Assembly (NCBI GenBank): GCA_036925085.1
Contig: JAUPFP010000137.1
Coordinates: 1 to 64,000 of the forward strand
DNA: 64,000 nt
Source: Brachycybe producta
Taxonomy: Eukaryota; Arthropoda; Diplopoda; Playtdesmida; Andrognathidae
Direction of reading: 5' to 3'
Made by a program: the position numbers and the translations under genes. The notes under the pieces are model-generated. The model did not search any database. It was not told the origin of the DNA and saw nothing but the letters and a program-made list of their open reading frames with translations. Shown here one piece after another: positions 53,326-64,000 of the stretch (the stretch's first letter is position 1; the number at the start of each line of letters is the position of its first letter).

Positions 53326-56097
53326 GACAAACCGTAAACTGTCAAACCTTACACTGTCAAACCTTAAACTGTCAAAAATTACACTGTAAAATCTTAAACT
53401 GTCAAAATTACACTGTCAAACCTTACACTGCCAAACCTTAAACTGTCAAACCTTACACTGTCAAACTATTTACTGTCAAACCTTACACTGTCCAACCTTA
53501 CACTGTCAAACCTTACACTGTCAAACCTTACACTGTCAAACCTTACACAGTCAAACCTTAAACTTTCAAACCTTAAACTTTCAAACCTTAAACTTTCAAA
53601 CCTTACACTTTCAAATCTTACACTTTCAAACCTTACACTGTCAAACCTTACACTTTCAAACCTTACACTAAAACCTTACATTATCAAACCTTACACTTTC
53701 AAACCTTACACTTTCAAGCCTTACATTTTCAAACCTTACACTTTCAAACCTTACACTGTCAAACCTTACACTGTCAAACCTTACACTTTCAAACCTTACA
53801 CTGGCAAACCTTACACTGTCAAACCTTAAACTGTCAAACCTTAAACTGTCAAACCTTAAACTGTCAAACCTTACACTTTCAAACCTTACACTGTCAAACC
53901 TTAAACTTTCAAACCTTAAACTTTCAAACCTTAAACTTTCAAACCTTGCACTTTCAAACTTTGCACTTTCAAACCTTGCACTTTCAAACCTTGCACTTTC
54001 AAAAATTGCACTTTCAAACCTTACAATTTTAAACCTTGCACTTTCAAACCTTACACTTTCAAACCTTAGACTTTCAAAAGTTACACTTTCAAACCTTACA
54101 TTTTAAAACCTTACACTTTTATACCTTACACATTCAAACCTTACACTTTCAAACCTTACACTTTCAAACCTTACAATTTCAAACCTTACACTGTCAAACC
54201 TTAAACTATCAAACCATAAACTTTCAAACCTTAAACTTTCAAACCTTGCACTTTCAAATCTTGCACTTTTAAACATTTTACTTTCAAACCTTGCACTTTC
54301 ATACCTTACACTTTCCAACCTTACAATTTCCAACCTTACACTTTCTAACCTTACACTTTCTAACCTTACACTTTCTAACCTTACACTTTCTAACCTTACA
54401 CTTTCTAACCTTACACTTTCTAACCTTGTATTTTCAAACCTTACACTTTATAACCTTACACTTTCCAACTTTACATTTTCCAGCCTCACACTTTCCAACC
54501 TTACATTTTCCAACCTTACATTTTCCAACCTTACAATTTCTAACCTTATACTTTCCAACCTTATACTTTCCAACCTTACACTTTAAAACCTTACACTTTA
54601 AAACCTTACACTTTCAAACCTTGCACTTTCATACCTTACACTTTCCAACCTTACAATTTCCAACCTTACACTTTCTAACCTTACACTTTCTAACCTTACA
54701 CTTTCTAACCTTACACTTTCTAACCTTACACTTTCTAACCTTGTACTTTCAAACATTTCACTTTCCAACCTTACACTTTCCAACCTTACATTTTCCAGCC
54801 TTACACTTTCAAACCTTACACTTTCCAACCTTACACTTTCTAACCTTACACTTTCTAACCTTACACTTTCTAACCTTACACTTTCAAACCTTACACTTTC
54901 CAACCTTACACTTTCCAACCTTACACTTTCCAACCTTACACTTTCAAACCTTACAGTTTCAAACCTGGTACTTTCAAACCTTACACTTTCAAACCTTACA
55001 CTTTCAAACCTTACACTTTCAAACCTTACACTTTCCAACCTTACACTTTCCAACCTTAAACTTTCAAACCTTAAACTTTCAAACCTTACACTTTCCAACC
55101 TTACACTTTCAAATCATACACTTTCCAACCTTACACTTTCAAAGCTTACACTTTCAAACTTACACTTTCCAACCTTACACTTTCAAACCTTGCACTTTCA
55201 AACCTTACACTTTCAAACCTTACACTTTCAAACCTTGCACATTCAAACCTTACACTTTCAAACCTTACACTTTCAAACCTTGTACTTTCAAACCTTACAC
55301 TTTCAAACCTTACACTTCCAAACCTTGCACTTTCAAACCTTGCACTTTTAAACCTTTTACTTTCAAACCTTGCACTTTCATACCTTACACTTTCCAACCT
55401 TACAATTTCCAACCTTACACTTTCCAACCTTACACTTTCTAACCTTACACTTTCTAACCTTACACTTTCCAACCTTGTACTTTCAAACCTTACACTTTCC
55501 AACCTTACACTTTCCATCCTTACATTTTCCAGCCTTACACTTTCCAACCTTAAATTTTCCAACCTTACACTTTCCAACCTTACATTTTCTAACCTTATAC
55601 TTTCCAACCTTACACTTTAAAACCTTACACTTTAAAACCTTACACTTTCAAACCTTACACTTTCCAACCTTACACTTTCCAACCTTACACTTTCCAAGCT
55701 TACACTTTCCAACCTTACACTTTCCAACCTTACACTTTCCAACCTTACACTTTCCAACCTTACACTTTCCAACCTTACACTTTCCAACCTTACACTTTCC
55801 AACCTTACACTTTAAAAACCTTACACTTTCCAACCTTACATTATCCAACCTTACACTTTCCAACCTTACATTATCCAACCTTACACTTTCCAACCTTACA
55901 CTTTCCAAAATTACACTTTGAAACCATGCACTTTCAAACCTTGCACTTTCAAACCTTGTACTTTCAAACCTTGCACTTTCAAACCTTGCACTTTCAAACC
56001 TTGCACTTTCAAAAATTGCACTTTCAAACCTTACACTTTCAAACTTTACAATTTCAAACCTTACACTTTACAACCTTAAACTGTCAAACCTTAAACT
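53326..56097 (+). repeat. Module 15, 2,772 bp
   Basis: This is a full module: G, R, K (54,116), six CTAACC units, S, second T, E (about 54,965), Y (about 55,144), CCATCC, P and N. P contains a 16-bp unit with five A (CTTTAAAAACC, about 55,811) and two CATTATCC units. The +1 explains a length mod 15 of 12 instead of 11. Confidence 0.86.
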
Positions 56098-58839
56098 GAC
56101 AAACCGTAAACTGTCAAACCTTACACTGTCAAACCTTAAACTGTCAAAAACTACACTGTAAAATCTTAAACTGTCAAAATTACACTGTCAAACCTTACAC
56201 TGCCAAACCTTAAACTGTCAAACCTTACACTGTCAAACTATTTACTGTCAAACCTTACACTGTCAAACCTTACACTGTCAAACCTTACACTGTCAAACCT
56301 TACACAGTCAAACCTTAAACTTTCAAACCTTAAACTTTCAAACCTTAAACTTTCAAACCTTACACTTTCAAATCTTACACTTTCAAACCTTACACTGTCA
56401 AACCTTACACTTTCAAACCTTACACTAAAACCTTACATTATCAAACCTTACACTTTCAAACCTTACACTTTCAAGCCTTACATTTTCAAACCTTACACTT
56501 TCAAACCTTACACTGTCAAACCTTACACTGTCAAACCTTACACTTTCAAACCTTACACTGGCAAACCTTACACTGTCAAACCTTAAACTGTCAAACCTTA
56601 AACTGTCAAACCTTAAACTGTCAAACCTTACACTTTCAAACCTTACACTGTCAAACCTTAAACTTTCAAACCTTAAACTTTCAAACCTTGCACTTTCAAA
56701 CTTTGCACTTTCAAACCTTGTACTTTCAAACCTTGCACTTTCAAAAATTGCACTTTCAAACCTTACAATTTTAAACCTTGCACTTTCAAACCTTACACTT
56801 TCAAACCTTAGACTTTCAAAAGTTACACTTTCAAACCTTACATTTTAAAACCTTACACTTTTATACCTTACACATTCAAACCTTACACTTTCAAACCTTA
56901 CACTTTCAAACCTTACAATTTCAAACCTTACACTGTCAAACCTTAAACTGTCAAACCATAAACTTTCAAACCTTAAACTTTCAAACCTTGCACTTTCAAA
57001 TCTTGCACTTTTAAACATTTTACTTTCAAACCTTGCACTTTCATACCTTACACTTTCCAACCTTACAATTTCCAACCTTACACTTTCTAACCTTACACTT
57101 TCTAACCTTACACTTTCTAACCTTACACTTTCTAACCTTACACTTTCTAACCTTACACTTTCTAACCTTACACTTTCTAACCTTACACTTTCTAACCTTG
57201 TATTTTCAAACCTTACACTTTATAACCTTACACTTTCCAACTTTACATTTTCCAGCCTCACACTTTCCAACCTTACATTTTCCAACCTTACATTTTCCAA
57301 CCTTACAATTTCTAACCTTATACTTTCCAACCTTATACTTTCCAACCTTACACTTTAAAACCTTACACTTTAAAACCTTACACTTTCAAACCTTGCACTT
57401 TCATACCTTACACTTTCCAACCTTACAATTTCCAACCTTACACTTTCTAACCTTACACTTTCTAACCTTACACTTTCTAACCTTACACTTTCTAACCTTA
57501 CACTTTCTAACCTTGTACTTTCAAACATTTCACTTTCCAACCTTACACTTTCTAACCTTACATTTTCCAGCCTTACACTTTCAAACCTTACACTTTCCAA
57601 CCTTACACTTTCTAACCTTACACTTTCTAACCTTACACTTTCTAACCTTACACTTTCAAACCTTACACTTTCCAACCTTACACTTTCCAACCTTACACTT
57701 TCCAACCTTACACTTTCAAACCTTACAGTTTCAAACCTGGTACTTTCAAACCTTACACTTTCAAACCTTACACTTTCAAACCTTACACTTTCCAACCTTA
57801 CACTTTCCAACCTTAAACTTTCAAACCTTAAACTTTCAAACCTTACACTTTCCAACCTTACACTTTCAAATCATACACTTTCCAACCTTACACTTTCAAA
57901 GCTTACACTTTCAAACTTACACTTTCCAACCTTACACTTTCAAACCTTGCACTTTCAAACCTTACACTTTCAAACCTTACACTTTCAAACCTTGCACATT
58001 CAAACCTTACACTTTCAAACCTTACACTTTCAAACCTTACACTTTCAAACCTTGTACTTTCAAACCTTACACTTTCAAACCTTACACTTCCAAACCTTGC
58101 ACTTTCAAACCTTGCACTTTTAAACCTTTTACTTTCAAACCTTGCACTTTCATACCTTACACTTTCCAACCTTACAATTTCCAACCTTACACTTTCCAAC
58201 CTTACACTTTCTAACCTTACACTTTCTAACCTTACACTTTCCAACCTTGTACTTTCAAACCTTACACTTTCCAACCTTACACTTTCCATCCTTACATTTT
58301 CCAGCCTTACACTTTCCAACCTTACATTTTCCAACCTTACACTTTCCAACCTTACATTTTCTAACCTTATACTTTCCAACCTTACACTTTAAAACCTTAC
58401 ACTTTAAAACCTTACACTTTCAAACCTTACACTTTCCAACCTTACACTTTCCAACCTTACACTTTCCAAGCTTACACTTTCCAACCTTACACTTTCCAAC
58501 CTTACACTTTCCAACCTTACACTTTCCAACCTTACACTTTCCAACCTTACACTTTCCAACCTTACACTTTCCAACCTTACACTTTAAAAACCTTACACTT
58601 TCCAACCTTACATTATCCAACCTTACACTTTCCAACCTTACACTTTCCAAAATTACACTTTCAAACCATGCACTTTCAAACCTTGCACTTTCAAACCTTG
58701 TACTTTCAAACCTTGCACTTTCAAACCTTGCACTTTCAAACCTTGCACTTTCAAAAATTGCACTTTCAAACCTTACACTTTCAAACTTTACAATTTCAAA
58801 CCTTACACTTTACAACCTTAAACTGTCAAACCTTAAACT
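56098..58839 (+). repeat. Module 16, 2,742 bp
   Basis: This is a near-identical neighbour of module 15. It shares the 16-bp CTTTAAAAACC unit (about 58,583), and its G block has a GTCAAAAACTACAC variant also found in module 17. Its first T run is the longest in the window, eight CTAACC units. It has a private TTTCTAACC in place of TTTCCAACC near 57,551. Confidence 0.86.
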
Positions 58840-61160
58840 GACAAACCGTAAACTGTCAAACCTTACACTGTCAAACCTTAAACTGTCAAAAACTACACTG
58901 TAAAATCTTAAACTGTCAAAATTACACTGTCAAACCTTACACTGCCAAACCTTAAACTGTCAAACCTTACACTGTCAAACTATTTACTGTCAAACCTTAC
59001 ACTGTCAAACCTTACACTGTCAAACCTTACACTGTCAAACCTTACACAGTCAAACCTTAAACTTTCAAACCTTAAACTTTCAAACCTTAAACTTTCAAAC
59101 CTTACACTTTCAAATCTTACACTTTCAAACCTTACACTGTCAAAGCTTACACTTTCAAACCTTACACTAAAACCTTACATTATCAAACCTTACACTTTCA
59201 AACCTTACACTTTCAAGCCTTACATTTTCAAACCTTACACTTTCAAACCTTACACTGTCAAACCTTACACTGTCAAACCTTACACTGTCAAACCTTACAC
59301 TTTCAAACCTTACACTGGCAAACCTTACACTGTCAAACCTTAAACTGTCAAACCTTAAACTGTCAAACCTTAAACTGTCAAACCTTACACTTTCAAACCT
59401 TACACTGTCAAACCTTAAACTTTCAAACCTTAAACTTTCAAACCTTGCACTTTCAAACTTTGCACTTTCAAACCTTGTACTTTCAAACCTTGCACTTTCA
59501 AAAATTGCACTTTCAAACCTTACAATTTTAAACCTTGCACTTTTAAACCTTACACTTTCAAACCTTACACTTTCAAAAGTTACACTTTCAAACTTTACAT
59601 TTTAAAACCTTACACTTTTATACCTTACACATTCAAACCTTACACTTTCAAACCTTACACTTTCAAACCTTACAATTTCAAACCTTACACTGTCAAACCT
59701 TAAACTGTCAAACCATAAACTTTCAAACCTTACACTTTCCAACCTTACACTTTAAAACCTTACACTTTAAAACCTTACACTTTCAAACCTTGCACTTTCA
59801 TACCTTACACTTTCCAACCTTACAATTTCCAACCTTACACTTTCTAACCTTACACTTTCTAACCTTACACTTTCTAACCTTACACTTTCTAACCTTGTAC
59901 TTTCAAACATTTCACTTTCCAACCTTACACTTTCCAACCTTACACTTTCAAACCTTACAGTTTCAAACCTTACAGTTTCAAACCTGGAACTTTCAAACCT
60001 TACACTTTCAAACCTTACACTTTCCAACCTTACACTTTCCAACCTTAAACTTTCAATCCTTAAACTTTCAAACCTTACACTTTCCAACCTTACACTTTCA
60101 AACCATACACTTTCCAACCTTACACTTTCAAAGCTTACACTTTCAAACTTACACTTTCCAACCTTACACTTTCAAACCTTGCACTTTCAAACCTTACACT
60201 TTCAAACCTTACACTTTCAAACCTTGCACATTCAAACCTTACACTTTCAAACCTTACACTTTCAAACCTTACACTTTCAAACCTTGTACTTTCAAACTTT
60301 ACACTTTCAAACCTTACACTTCCAAACCTTGCACTTTCAAACCTTGCACTTTTAAACCTTTTACTTTCAAACCTTGCACTTTCATACCTTACACTTTCCA
60401 ACCTTACAATTTCTAACCTTATACTTTCCAACATTATACTTTCCAACCTTACACTTTAAAACCTTACACTTTAAAACCTTACACTTTCAAACCTTACACT
60501 TTCCAACCTTACACTTTCCATCCTTACATTTTCCAGCCTTACACTTTCCAACCTTACACTTTCTAACCTTACACTTTCTAACCTTACACTTTCTAACCTT
60601 GTACTTTCAAACATTTCACTTTCCAATCTTATACTTTCCAACTTTACATTTTCTAACCTTACACTTTCCAACCTTACACTTTATAACCTTACACATTCCA
60701 ACCTTAAACTTTCCAACCTTACACTTTCAAACCTTACACTTTCCAATGTTACATTTTCCAACCTTACACTTTCCAACCTTACACTTTCCAACCTTACACT
60801 TTCCAACCTTACACTTTCCAAGCTTACACTTTCCAACCTTACACTTTCCAACCTTACACTTTCCAACCTTACACTTTCCAACCTTACACTTTCCAACCTT
60901 ACACTTTCCAACCTTACACTTTCCAACCTTACATTTTCCAACCTTACACTTTCCAACCTTACACTTTCCAAAATTACACTTTCAAACCATGCACTTTCAA
61001 ACCTTGCACTTTCAAACCTTGTACTTTCTAACCTTGCACTTTCAAACCTTGCACTTTCAAACCTTGCACTTTCAAAAATTGCACTTTCAAACCTTACACT
61101 TTCAAACTTTACAATTTCAAACCTTACACTTTACAACCTTAAACTGTCAAACCTTAAACT
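58840..61160 (+). repeat. Module 17, 2,321 bp, contracted after K
   Basis: G carries GTCAAAAACTACAC. R has a private CAAAGCTTAC at about 59,143. After CCATAAAC (about 59,715) the block jumps to CTTTAAAACC, skipping the first T and S. E reads CCTGGAAC (about 59,985), with a doubled ACAGTTTC unit. Y is near 60,130. It has the same length as module 10 but different composition. Confidence 0.84.
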
Positions 61161-63811
61161 GACAAACCGTAAACTGTCAAACCTTACACTGTCAAACCTT
61201 AAACTGTCAAAAATTACACTGTAAAATCTTAAACTGTCAAAATTACACTGTCAAACCTTACACTGCCAAACCTTAAACTGTCAAACCTTACACTGTCAAA
61301 CTATTTACTGTCAAACCTTACACTGTCAAACCTTACACTGTCAAACCTTACACTGTCAAACCTTACACAGTCAAACCTTAAACTTTCAAACCTTAAACTT
61401 TCAAACCTTAAACTTTCAAACCTTACACTTTCAAATCTTACACTTTCAAACCTTACACTGTCAAACCTTACACTTTCAAACCTTACACTAAAACCTTACA
61501 TTATCAAACCTTACACTTTCAAACCTTACACTTTCAAGCCTTACATTTTCAAACCTTACACTTTCAAACCTTACACTGTCAAATCTTACACTTTCAAACC
61601 TTACACTGGCAAACCTTACACTGTCAAACCTTAAACTGTCAAACCTTAAACTGTCAAACCTTAAACTGTCAAACCTTACACTTTCAAACCTTACACTGTC
61701 AAACCTTAAACTTTCAAACCTTAAACTTTCAAACCTTAAACTTTCAAACCTTGCACTTTCAAACTTTGCACTTTCAAACCTTGCACTTTCAAACCTTGCA
61801 CTTTCAAAAATTGCACTTTCAAACCTTACAATTTTAAACCTTGCACTTTCAAACCTTACACTTTCAAACCTTAGACTTTCAAAAGTTACACTTTCAAACC
61901 TTACATTTTAAAACCTTACACTTTTATACCTTACACATTCAAACCTTACACTTTCAAACCTTACACTTTCAAACCTTACAATTTCAAACCTTACACTGTC
62001 AAACCTTAAACTGTCAAACCATAAACTTTCAAACCTTAAACTTTCAAACCTTGCACTTTCAAATCTTGCACTTTTAAACATTTTACTTTCAAACCTTGCA
62101 CTTTCATACCTTACACTTTCCAACCTTACAATTTCCAACCTTACACTTTCTAACCTTACACTTTCTAACCTTACACTTTCTAACCTTACACTTTCTAACC
62201 TTGTATTTTCAAACCTTACACTTTATAACCTTACACTTTCCAACTTTACATTTTCCAGCCTCACACTTTCCAACCTTACATTTTCCAACCGTACATTTTC
62301 CAACCTTACAATTTCTAACCTTATACTTTCCAACCTTATACTTTCCAACCTTACACTTTAAAACCTTACACTTTAAAACCTTACACTTTTAAACCTTGCA
62401 CTTTCATACCTTACACTTTCCAACCTTACAATTTCCAACCTTACACTTTCTAACCTTACACTTTCTAACCTTACACTTTCTAACCTTACACTTTCTAACC
62501 TTGTACTTTCAAACATTTCACTTTCCAACCTTACACTTTCGAACCTTACATTTTCCAGCCTTACACTTTCAAACCTTACACTTTCCAACCTTACACTTTC
62601 TAACCTTACACTTTCTAACCTTACACTTTCTAACCTTACACTTTCAAACCTTACACTTTCCAACCTTACACTTTCCAACCTTACACTTTCCAACCTTACA
62701 CTTTCCAACCTTACACTTTCAAACCTTACAGTTTCAAATCTGGTACTTTCAAACCTTACACTTTCAAACCTTACACTTTCAAACCTTACACTTTCCAACC
62801 TTACACTTTCCAACCTTAAACTTTCAAACCTTAAACTTTCAAACCTTACACTTTCCAACCTTACACTTTCAAATCATACACTTTCCAACCTTACACTTTC
62901 AAAGCTTACACTTTCAAACTTACACTTTCCAACCTTACACTTTCAAACCTTGCACTTTCAAACCTTACACTTTCAAACCTTACACTTTCAAACCTTGCAC
63001 ATTCAAACCTTACACTTTCAAACCTTACACTTTCAAACCTTACACTTTCAAACCTTGTACTTTCAAACCTTACACTTTCAAACCTTACACTTCCAAACCT
63101 TGCACTTTCAAACCTTGCACTTTTAAACCTTTTACTTTCAAACCTTGCACTTTCATACCTTACACTTTCCAACCTTACAATTTCCAACCTTACACTTTCC
63201 AACCTTACACTTTCTAACCTTACACTTTCTAACCTTACACTTTCCAACCTTGTACTTTCAAACCTTACACTTTCCAACCTTACACTTTCCATCCTTACAT
63301 TTTCCAGCCTTACACTTTCCAACCTTACATTTTCCAACCTTACACTTTCCAACCTTACATTTTCTAACCTTATACTTTCCAACCTTACACTTTAAAACCT
63401 TACACTTTAAAACCTTACACTTTCAAACCTTACACTTTCCAACCTTACACTTTCCAACCTTACACTTTCCAAGCTTACACTTTCCAACCTTACACTTTCC
63501 AACCTTACACTTTCCAACCTTACACTTTCCAACCTTACACTTTCCAACCTTACACTTTCCAACCTTACACTTTCCAACCTTACATTATCCAACCTTACAC
63601 TTTCCAACCTTACACTTTCCAAAATTACACTTTCAAACCATGCACTTTCAAACCTTGCACTTTCAAACCTTGTACTTTCAAACCTTGCACTTTCAAACCT
63701 TGCACTTTCAAACCTTGCACTTTCAAAAATTGCACTTTCAAACCTTACACTTTCAAACTTTACAATTTCAAACCTTACACTTTACAACCTTAAACTGTCA
63801 AACCTTAAACT
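61161..63811 (+). repeat. Module 18, 2,651 bp
   Basis: This is a full module with K at 61,921 and a short first T of four CTAACC units. It has a private CCGTAC unit (about 62,289), TTCGAACC (about 62,540) and E reading ATCTGGTAC (about 62,748). Y is near 62,904. CCATCC, P with CATTATCC (about 63,583), and N with CCATGCAC follow. Confidence 0.86.
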
Positions 63812-64000
63812 GACAAACCGTAAACTGTCAAACCTTACACTGTCAAACCTTAAACTGTCAAAAATTACACTGTAAAATCTTAAACTGTCAAAATTACACT
63901 GTCAAACCTTACACTGCCAAACCTTAAACTGTCAAACCTTACACTGTCAAACTATTTACTGTCAAACCTTACACTGTCAAACCTTACACTGTCAAACCTT
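63812..64000 (+). repeat. Start of a further G block, cut by the window end
   Basis: The landmark CTGACAAACCGT is followed by ACTGTC units, the 14-bp GTCAAAATTACAC unit, ACTGCC and CAAACTATTTACTGTC. The last bases are still canonical G-block units, so the array continues past base 64000. Confidence 0.9.

Larger units (their letters stand above)
1..64000 (+). repeat. 15-bp satellite array filling the whole window
   Basis: Every stretch reads as direct copies of TTACACTTTCAAACC with one to three substitutions per unit, in a single orientation. No unrelated sequence, transposon or inverted unit interrupts it, and neither flank is reached. The consensus is 67% A+T and has no G on this strand. 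Variants cluster in runs, and those runs recur in fixed order, which makes higher-order repeats. This is seen directly. That it is eukaryotic heterochromatic satellite is inference from size, homogeneity and absence of genes. I do not recognise the unit as a named satellite family. Confidence 0.97.

Noticed and set aside
298-63813. More than a hundred open frames of 60-408 codons on both strands
   Set aside because: All are translations of the 15-bp unit. They overlap in several frames at once, start at TTG, stop wherever a phase-shift unit or a CTAACC/TTAAAC/CTTTAA variant falls, and show no codon-position bias, ribosome-site pattern or recognisable domain.
1-64000. Pentapeptide-repeat protein (RLESV or LHFQT register)
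   Set aside because: Any 15-bp tandem repeat yields a five-residue period. The frames break at phase shifts and no non-repeat N- or C-terminal region exists.
1-64000. CRISPR array
   Set aside because: Units are contiguous with no unique spacers, the unit is too short, and there are no cas genes.
1-64000. Telomeric repeat tract (G-rich strand AAGGTTTGAAAGTGT)
   Set aside because: Telomerase products are homogeneous or vary in simple ways. Here units carry many fixed variants in kilobase-scale HORs, and no chromosome end is seen. A subtelomeric location remains possible.
1-64000. G-quadruplex-forming strand
   Set aside because: The G-rich complement has GG once per 15 bases and no GGG runs that I saw, so stable quadruplexes are unlikely.
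1-64000. Centromere protein CENP-B box
   Set aside because: The box needs TTCG and CGGG elements. CpG is almost absent and no CGGG was seen.
1-64000. tRNA, rRNA, riboswitch or terminator structures
   Set aside because: The near absence of G on one strand prevents the stems these need. No inverted repeats were seen.

Overview
The window is one uninterrupted block of eukaryotic-type satellite DNA. From base 1 to base 64000 every stretch reads as head-to-tail copies of a 15-bp unit, consensus TTACACTTTCAAACC (complement GGTTTGAAAGTGTAA). There are about 4,260 units, all in one orientation. I found no unique sequence, gene, RNA gene, transposon or inverted segment. Both ends lie inside the array, so the array is longer than the window. 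A 64-kb gene-free minisatellite with nested higher-order repeats (HORs) suggests heterochromatin (pericentromeric, subtelomeric or a repeat-rich chromosome) of a eukaryote assembled from long reads. The sequence does not say which organism.

Composition: the consensus has five A, five C, five T and no G, so the + strand is nearly G-free (G only in variants such as TTGCAC, ACTGTC, CAGCC, AAGCTT). Units differ mainly at position 11 (CAAACC, CCAACC or CTAACC), position 3 (TTACAC/TTGCAC), position 4 (TTACAC/TTAAAC), position 8 (ACTTTC/ACTGTC) and positions 14-15. Like variants cluster in runs, giving named blocks used below: G (ACTGTC-rich), R (TTAAACTTTC run, then a 13-bp unit with ACTAAAACC), K (AAAAGTTAC, TTTTATACC, CACATTC, CCATAAAC), T (CTAACC runs), S (TTTATAACC, CCAGCCTCAC), E (CCTGGTAC), Y (CAAAGCTTAC then a 14-bp unit), P (long CCAACC runs with one CCAAGCTTAC), N (CCATGCAC and TTGCAC units ending CTTTACAACC).

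Layout: (1) 1-8.75 kb has no G block and is built from a 1,109-bp HOR, a 1,439-bp HOR and a duplication offset by 5.76 kb. (2) 8.75-20.4 kb is a transition zone with large duplicated segments and G blocks at 8.76, 9.93 and 16.81 kb. (3) 20.4-64 kb is a more regular chain of 18 complete modules in the order G-R-K-T-(S, T, E, Y variable)-P-N, 1.45-3.45 kb each. It includes a two-module 5,303-bp super-repeat and a ~6.4-kb segment duplicated ~10.6 kb downstream.

Because 15 is a multiple of 3, the repeat opens long spurious frames: three on the + strand, one on the - strand. They give pentapeptide-like translations (LHFQT, YTFKP, TLSNL; FESVR). None behaves like a gene, so no CDS is annotated. The interest lies in array evolution. 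Copy-length differences are whole 15-bp units apart from a few discrete phase-shift events that can be tracked exactly, and several recombination junctions are visible at base level. I found no new enzymatic or defence system.
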